This document shows positions 9,891 through 13,818 of a stretch of 13,818 nucleotides of DNA, piece by piece. The stretch's first letter is position 1, and each line of letters opens with the position of its first letter. Both the position numbers and the translations under genes were made by a program. Below the pieces are notes generated by a model. It searched no databases. It saw nothing but the letters and a program-made list of their open reading frames with translations, and was not told where the DNA came from. Source of the DNA: Chrysochromulina tobinii (taxonomy: Eukaryota > Haptophyta > Prymnesiales > Chrysochromulinaceae); the NCBI GenBank assembly GCA_001275005.1, contig JWZX01002612.1, forward strand, positions 1-13,818, read 5' to 3'.

Positions 9891-10925
9891 TCAGGAGACC
9901 GACGGCGCGGGATCGTCGTGCACGCGGATCTGCACCTTCATGGTGCCCTTGGTGGCCGCCTTAGCCACAGCCGCAGACGCCTCAGTGAGCGGGAACGTGG
10001 CCGTGATCAGTGGCGTGAGGTCGAGCCCCGAGGCGAGCAGCTCGAGCGCGGGAGGGAAAGGGCCGCAACGCGAGCCGATGATCTTGAGCTCGTCCACGAC
10101 GAAGGGTGCGGTGTTGAAGTTGGCGCCGGCCGCGCATGTCGACTTGAGAACGAGGGTGCCGAGCGGCCGACAGAGCGCGCGCGCGAGGTCGAGCCCCGCG
10201 GGGGAGCCCGTCGCGTCGACCACAACGTCGAAGCTCGACGCGCCGCTCGGCAGCACACCGTCCGACGCGACAGGCTCGACGGCGGCGGCGGCGGAGACGA
10301 GGGCCATCTTCTCGGGATGGCGCCCGACGAAGACGACGCGCGGGCCGCCCGCGGCCACCTGCGCACGCCCAAGCACCTCGGCGATCAGGACGCCCAGCTT
10401 GCCGTCACCCACGACCGCCACCTTGTCCGTCGGCGCTACGAGCTTCTGCTCGACAATGCGGAACGCTGCCGCAAGCGGCTCGGCGAACGCGGCGTTCTCA
10501 CTCGACACGTGGTCGGGCACGACGTGAAGATTCTTTGCCGGCAGCGTGATTCGCTCCTGGTACGTGCCGTCCTTGTTGAGAATGCCGAGCACCGTCCGGA
10601 CTGGACAGTGGTTGCGAGCACGGTCCCACCCACATGCGCAAGTGAAGCAACTCTCGACGTTACCACACACGAGGTTGATGTCACCCACGACTCGCTTTCC
10701 ATGAAGGGCCTCGTACCCAGCCGGTGCGCTCTCGACGATGCCCACGAACTCGTGGCCGACAACACCAGCAAAGCCCATGTACCCCTTCATTATCTCGAGG
10801 TCTGTGTTACAAATGTTTGCGATCAGCACGCGCACGACGCACTCGCCGTCCGCCGCCATGGGCACGGGTACTTGCTTCAGCTCTGCCGTGTTGCCGGAGA
10901 CGACAAAGCCCAGCTGTGTGGCCAT
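9891..10925 (-). CDS. Zinc-dependent MDR alcohol dehydrogenase, intronless
   Basis: A 344-aa protein of normal length for the medium-chain dehydrogenase/reductase family, which oxidises alcohols or reduces carbonyls with a nicotinamide cofactor. Catalytic zinc ligands are likely Cys39 (NICNTDLE), His58 with Glu59 (VGHEFVG) and Glu149 (FAEPLAAA). Structural zinc ligands lie among Cys87, 93, 96, 98 and 107, one more Cys than needed. The Rossmann motif is VVGDGKLG (171-178). The second beta strand ends VVFVGRHPEK without the Asp typical of NAD enzymes; Arg202 there hints at NADP(H). The RTVLGILNKDG and NLHVVPDHVS blocks resemble, from memory, a bacterial-type ADH branch near threonine/sorbitol dehydrogenases. 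The substrate cannot be told. MATQLGF at 10925 is the first in-frame ATG; the frame is open for 51 codons upstream but only from a GTG. No targeting peptide is evident, so the protein is probably cytosolic. Confidence 0.9.
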   Translation of the reverse strand: MATQLGFVVSGNTAELKQVPVPMAADGECVVRVLIANICNTDLEIMKGYMGFAGVVGHEFVGIVESAPAGYEALHGKRVVGDINLVCGNVESCFTCACGWDRARNHCPVRTVLGILNKDGTYQERITLPAKNLHVVPDHVSSENAAFAEPLAAAFRIVEQKLVAPTDKVAVVGDGKLGVLIAEVLGRAQVAAGGPRVVFVGRHPEKMALVSAAAAVEPVASDGVLPSGASSFDVVVDATGSPAGLDLARALCRPLGTLVLKSTCAAGANFNTAPFVVDELKIIGSRCGPFPPALELLASGLDLTPLITATFPLTEASAAVAKAATKGTMKVQIRVHDDPAPSVS

Positions 10926-11033
10926 GATAAGCGCGCTCAAAACCCCGCTCTTCCTGCCGGGCCGCGACGGCGCACTGCTGCTGCCTGCTGCTGTGTGTGG
11001 CGGCTCACTGTGACGAGCGCGCGCCCGTCTTTC

Positions 11034-11043
11034 GGATATATTC
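11034..11043 (-). promoter_or_regulatory. TATA-like element GAATATATCC upstream of the ADH gene
   Basis: Read on the minus strand, GAATATATCC lies about 110 nt upstream of the ADH start codon in otherwise GC-rich sequence. It is a weak candidate core promoter. Confidence 0.25.
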
Positions 11044-11251
11044 TTTTCATGCCTTGTGAACACCTCCTCCTTCCCCACAGCTGTTGGCTTCGGGCATTGC
11101 CGCTTCGCTTATCACTTCACATGTGATGCAGAGGAGAGGTGTTTACTCGGCAGCGCCTCCCTAGCCGGTCTCTGTCTCTTATATTCTTAAGTCTCGTGTT
11201 TTGTCCAAGCTCCCCCTGTGTTTTTGAACTGGATATATATGTTCGAGCAAG

Positions 11252-11274
11252 AGTCAAGTCAAGTCAAGTCAAGT
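11252..11274. repeat. Pentanucleotide microsatellite (AGTCA)4.6
   Basis: Four perfect AGTCA units plus a partial fifth, in the non-coding gap 3' of the glycosyltransferase-like gene. Confidence 0.9.
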
Positions 11275-11495
11275 GCGCTTGATAGTGTCAGAATTGCCAG
11301 CACGGCGTGCGGCCGCAGCCGCGTGAACATTTTGCGCGTGAAGGCTGAAGCCATTAGGTAGGAACCTAGTGTGTGCGGGGTGCTTTTGGTACCGGCGCGG
11401 CTTACCGGCGGGGGCCCGGTGACTCGTTCTGTATCAAAGCTTATAAATAAAACATCGCATACATCGCGGGGATATTGTATTTATGCATCCCTCGA

Positions 11496-11536
11496 CCCTA
11501 ACGCCTAAGGCTAAGTCCTAACCGCTAACGCTAACC
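11496..11536. repeat. Degenerate CTAA / TTAG telomere-like array
   Basis: CTAA recurs at 11498, 11505, 11511, 11518, 11525 and 11531, spaced 6-7 bp, with units such as CCCTAACG, CTAAGG and CTAACC. On the minus strand this reads as irregular TTAGGG-like units. It lies 28 bp beyond the stop codon at 11564-11566. Confidence 0.5.
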
Positions 11537-11563
11537 TGCCTACCTCGATAGGGATGGCCTCAG

Positions 11564-13699
11564 TCAGACCCTGACCTCCGTGCTCCGACGTTTGATGGCA
11601 AAGGTGACGTGAGTGTGCGAAAACCGTGTCTCCAGCGCGTCCATATCGCAAAAATGGTACCATGAGCAGTCGCCCGCAGCTACGGAGACGGAGACGTAGC
11701 GACAGCGTGCGCAGTGGCGCATGCAGTGGCGTACGCACGAGTACTCGTCGATGATGCCCCAGGTCCAGCCGCGATGAGATGGATGAGGGACGAAGGACCC
11801 CTTGTCACCCGTCGAGCAGTCGCCACTCTCTCCCGTGGTCGTCTCCGAGCAATAGCCTGGGCGCGCGCTGAGCCACGTGTCAGCCTCCGCCCAGCTTCGG
11901 TGCGCGTACGGCAGGGCACACTGGTCTGAAAGCGTTGATTTCATCGCTGGAGGCATCGCGCCCGCATGAAGCGCGGGTATCGCAGAGGGTGCAGAGGCGC
12001 CAAGAGCAGGCGTCGAGAGGGGGCGTGGGAGCGCCGAGGCGAGCACCGAAGCGGCCAGAGCGGTCAAGGGGCTGCCAAGTACCACACGTGCTCGGTACAA
12101 GTGCCTCTGATCGGCTGCTGACCGAGTGCGTCCGTCGATGTCCCAGTAGCAAGATTGGTCGCACCGCCACTTACCACCTTGCATGGGCGGTGGCCGCGCA
12201 CGGTCGGTGGCGGCCGTAAGCGACGAGACGTAGCCATACCTGATGAGAGAGGCAATCAGAGCCTCATGAGAGAGGCAATCAGAGCCTGATGTGTGCTTTT
12301 GCCGTAAGCGACGAGACGTAGCCATACCTGGCGCAACGCATCTCTGCCGTGTGGGCCGCTGCAAGTGTGACTTCCACGTGGTACTTGCCCACTGCCATCG
12401 TCGTCGCATTATCACACATCGGCACGCCACCCCAGGCGCGCTTTGCCAGCACCCCTCTTGTTGGCTGACAGAAGCTAGTCGCTCGTCGGTAGCAGAAGCC
12501 ACCGCGCAAAGCACAACCGTCCGCTGCGCAGCATGGCAGGTAGGCCGTCCCGGGGAATTCGCCCACGGTGATACGGCGCGTGAGAAAGAGGTTCTCAATG
12601 AGATCTTCGGGGCCGTCATGTGCGAGGCTGAGGAGCGGCAACGTGGTCAGGAGCGCGTCCGAGGTGAACAGCTCCCACCTGAAGCAATCGAGAGCACTCA
12701 GGAGCACTCAGAAACTCTGAGAAGCCATCAACTGCGATCAAGGCGTGCTTCTGAGCTCAGGGATCTCCGGTGGGAGCTCAGGGAGATCGTGGGAGCTCAG
12801 GGATCTCCCACCGGCGGCACCAGACCTCGGCATGCGAGCGGTTCATCACCACGTGCCGGTCGTTCATCCGTGGAGACCCATACGGGACCCACACGTGCTG
12901 TGGGTCGAGGAAGCTCAGAGGCGGGTGAGAAGCGAGCCAGACGAATTCGAGGCGGCTGAAGATGAGCCGCTCGTACCGCTGCCCACGCGTCGCCTCCGAT
13001 CGTTCGACAAGGTCGAGAAGTAACGAGTAGTCGCGGATCTGATGGATCATGTCTGCGGCGAGGGTGGCGAGGGCGCACAACGTAAGCGAGCGATGTGCAA
13101 TGGCATCACGGCGAACCCAGGGCGTGGTCGGCGCCACGAGTCGGACGCGCGCGCAGCCCAGCGTACGTGCGCGCTGCGAGCCGAGCAGAGGTGTCCAATT
13201 TGTGATCCCATGAAAGGTTCGTGTGGGCTGGAAGGCCTTCACAATGGTTTGGAAGTGCGGGGAGGCGTTGAGCAGCGCGCCGATTTCTTGGGTTGTGAGC
13301 TTGGGTGAGAGGGCACGCCAAGTGATAGGCTCGAGCCCTTGCAGCCCCTCCCAGAGGCACTCGTAGTGTGGCCCACCGCCGCAATCGGTCGTGCGATTGT
13401 AGCTGCCCGCCACGAGCACATCAGCCGCCAGTGGCTCGACGAGGAAGCGTCGTGCAGTTGCGCCTCGCTCGGGAATGCTGATCTTTAGATAGCCTGAGAA
13501 GATGACCGCCACGAGCGGCCCTGAGGAGGCCATGTGCTGAGTGCCCGCTGATGTGTCCCGCTGCGCCGGTGCGGCGCTGATCCAACGCTGTACGGACTTC
13601 TGGGCAATCGTCGACTCGCGACGTGTCATTAGGAGCAGCCAGAGCGCAGCAGCTCGCCACGCCACTCAGGAGGCTGATCAACCAAGAGCGCGAGCCCAT
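11564..13699 (-). CDS. Secreted glycosyltransferase-like (DUF7796-like) protein with C-terminal Cys-rich module, four exons
   Basis: Exons 13699-13594, 13520-12812, 12678-12328 and 12239-11564 give 613 aa in one frame. MGSRSWLISLLSGVASCCALA is a clear signal peptide; the ATG has A at -3 and G at +4. The core runs from VAVIFSGYLK (about 39) to about 330. It includes RYERLIFSRLEFVWLASHPP, LDPQHVWVPYG and NDRHVVMNRSHAEVWCRRW, a pattern I recall from DUF7796-type glycosyltransferase-like proteins of algae and oomycetes. Five N-glycosylation sequons (NDTS, NRTT, NASP, NRSH, NATT) fit the ER/Golgi or cell exterior. A degenerate Cys-rich segment (CARYGYVSSLTA...WRCDQSCYW, about 386-427) is followed by a complete one at about 530-586 (C-x3-C-x3-C-x2-CRYVSVS, DCSWYHFC). 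Catalysis is unproven; no DxD site was confirmed. If intron 1 is wrong, translation could begin at ATG 13629 without a signal peptide. Confidence 0.75.
11926..12087 (-). other. Possible in-frame (optional) intron, 162 nt, in exon 4 of the glycosyltransferase-like gene
   Basis: The segment starts AGCAC|GTGTGGTAC and ends CGCTTTCAG|ACCAG, both phase 1, and is exactly 54 codons without a stop. The peptide it would encode is Leu/Ala/Ser/Pro-rich and unlike the flanking Cys-containing sequence. It may be a linker, a constitutive intron or a retained one; the DNA cannot decide. Confidence 0.3.
12213..12330. repeat. 30-bp perfect direct repeat pair flanking a 58-bp insert
   Basis: Positions 12213-12242 and 12301-12330 are identical over 30 bp (88-bp period). 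On the minus strand each copy starts CAGGTATGGC and encodes RYGYVSSLTA. The DNA between holds a second duplication: a 22-bp unit at 12243-12264 and again at 12266-12287. Sequence outside the 30-bp copies does not repeat, so this is not a plain 88-bp tandem duplication. Confidence 0.95.
12240..12327 (-). other. Intron 3 of the glycosyltransferase-like gene (88 nt), made by duplicated ends
   Basis: Donor CAG|GTATGG lies in the upstream copy of the 30-bp repeat, and acceptor CTCATCAG|GTATGG at the start of the downstream copy. Phase 2 on both sides. Splicing leaves one RYGYVSSLTA and moves from a frame that stops about 10 codons later to one that stays open to 11564. Confidence 0.8.
12692..12711. 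repeat. Tandem 10-mer GAGCACTCAG x2 inside intron 2
   Basis: Two exact, adjacent 10-bp units at 12692-12701 and 12702-12711, close to the acceptor end of intron 2. They are part of the local repetitiveness of this intron. Confidence 0.9.
12753..12808. repeat. Internal repeats of intron 2 (GAGCTCAGGGA x3)
   Basis: GAGCTCAGGGA occurs at 12753, 12774 and 12793; the outer copies extend to the 16-bp GAGCTCAGGGATCTCC (12753-12768 and 12793-12808). The block lies next to the donor and also forms inverted repeats. Confidence 0.9.
12767..12814. repeat. 10-bp inverted repeat across the 5' splice site of intron 2
   Basis: CCGGTGGGAG (12767-12776) and CTCCCACCGG (12805-12814) are perfect reverse complements separated by 28 bp. 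The right-hand arm spans the exon-intron junction at 12812/12811, so in the pre-mRNA the donor can pair inside a hairpin. Confidence 0.85.
13521..13593 (-). other. Intron 1 of the glycosyltransferase-like gene (73 nt, provisional)
   Basis: Donor AAGTCC|GTACAGCG and acceptor GCCTCCTCAG|GGCC are both phase 1, joining the signal-peptide frame to the frame of VAVIFSGYLK. A phase-0 alternative (GAA|GTCCGTAC to GGCACTCAG|CACATG, 61 nt) also works. The signal peptide in the other frame is the main reason to call an intron here. Confidence 0.55.
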
Positions 13700-13763
13700 T
13701 CTTCCGAGCTGCGTGGTGTGTTCAGTAGGTGTGAGACATGGTCCACTTTGACGCGCGCCTAGA

Positions 13764-13804
13764 CACGTGGGCGCACGTGCGCTCGCCTGGTTGTGGCTCA
13801 CGTG
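13764..13804. promoter_or_regulatory. Cluster of three CACGTG (G-box/E-box) cores upstream of the glycosyltransferase-like gene
   Basis: CACGTG occurs at 13764-13769, 13774-13779 and 13799-13804, that is 65-105 bp upstream of the ATG at 13699. CACGTG is the core site for bHLH and bZIP factors. Single copies are common in GC-rich DNA, but three in 41 bp in a promoter position is more suggestive. Confidence 0.4.
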
Positions 13805-13818
13805 TTGTGTTGTATGTG

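Larger units (their letters stand above)
10926..11563. other. 638-nt intergenic region: ADH promoter and 3' flank of the glycosyltransferase-like gene
   Basis: No gene is supported. The region holds a TATA-like string near 11034, a pentanucleotide microsatellite at 11252-11274, a TATAAATAAAA string at 11442-11452, and degenerate CTAA (telomere-like) repeats at 11496-11536. The right end should be the 3' UTR of the gene stopping at 11564, and the left end the ADH promoter. Confidence 0.6.
12679..12811 (-). other. Intron 2 of the glycosyltransferase-like gene (133 nt), flanked by 8-bp direct repeats
   Basis: Donor GCCG|GTGGGAG at 12811 and acceptor TTGCTTCAG|GTGGGAG ending at 12679, both phase 2. 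GGTGGGAG occurs at both boundaries (12805-12812 and 12672-12679). Splicing joins AEVWCRR to WELFTSDALL, a natural continuation of the domain, whereas reading through stops after WEIPELPRSP. Confidence 0.8.

Noticed and set aside
10926-11078. 51-codon N-terminal extension of the alcohol dehydrogenase
   Set aside because: The upstream frame is open but begins with GTG; there is no in-frame ATG before 10925, and the protein from 10925 has the family's normal length.
12213-12330. CRISPR-like repeat-spacer unit
   Set aside because: Only two 30-bp copies are present, inside a spliced eukaryotic gene and encoding protein; no array or cas gene.
1-13818. tRNA, rRNA or transposase genes
   Set aside because: I looked for cloverleaf-like boxes, rRNA-like blocks and transposase motifs on both strands and found none I could support by eye.

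Overview
The window looks like GC-rich nuclear DNA from a unicellular alga, most likely a haptophyte (Emiliania / Prymnesium / Chrysochromulina type). The grounds are long GC-rich exons, short spliceosomal introns (about 70-135 nt, GT-AG), polyalanine and polyglycine tracts, eukaryotic chromatin domains, and a secreted protein with a Cys-rich module (CxxCRYVSVS...DCSWY..C) that I associate with haptophyte proteins. The taxonomic call is an inference; a pelagophyte or another secondary alga is not excluded.

I support four genes, all on the minus strand, so transcription runs from right to left. From the right: (1) 13699-11564, a four-exon gene for a secretory-pathway protein with a signal peptide, a glycosyltransferase-like (DUF7796-like) domain and a C-terminal Cys-rich module. 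(2) 10925-9891, an intronless zinc-dependent medium-chain (MDR) alcohol dehydrogenase of 344 aa. (3) 9747-5378, a large coiled-coil protein rich in Trp/Arg helices and loosely like Sfi1/IQ repeats; its last third is in another frame and probably joined by an intron around 6455-6668. (4) 5117-644, a two-exon chromatin protein of 1456 aa combining a DNMT1-type replication-foci domain, an HMG box, a DDT domain, WHIM motifs and a Tudor-like C-terminus. Gaps are short: 638, 143 and 260 nt from right to left. About 640 nt at the left edge hold no supported gene. The four genes share no obvious pathway.

The most striking signal is in the rightmost gene. Two of its introns are each bounded by direct repeats that contain the splice sites. 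Intron 2 (12679-12811) has an 8-bp repeat at both ends. Intron 3 (12240-12327) has a perfect 30-bp repeat whose left copy (in transcription order) gives the donor and whose right copy gives the acceptor. In both cases removing the intron restores one uninterrupted copy of the repeat and the reading frame. This is what recent intron gain by insertion with target-site duplication (introner-like) or by repair-generated duplication would leave. The second notable point is the domain combination in the chromatin gene.

Coordinates of spliced genes span first to last coding base including introns; exon limits are in the evidence text. Splice sites were assigned by eye from GT/AG, phase and protein continuity.
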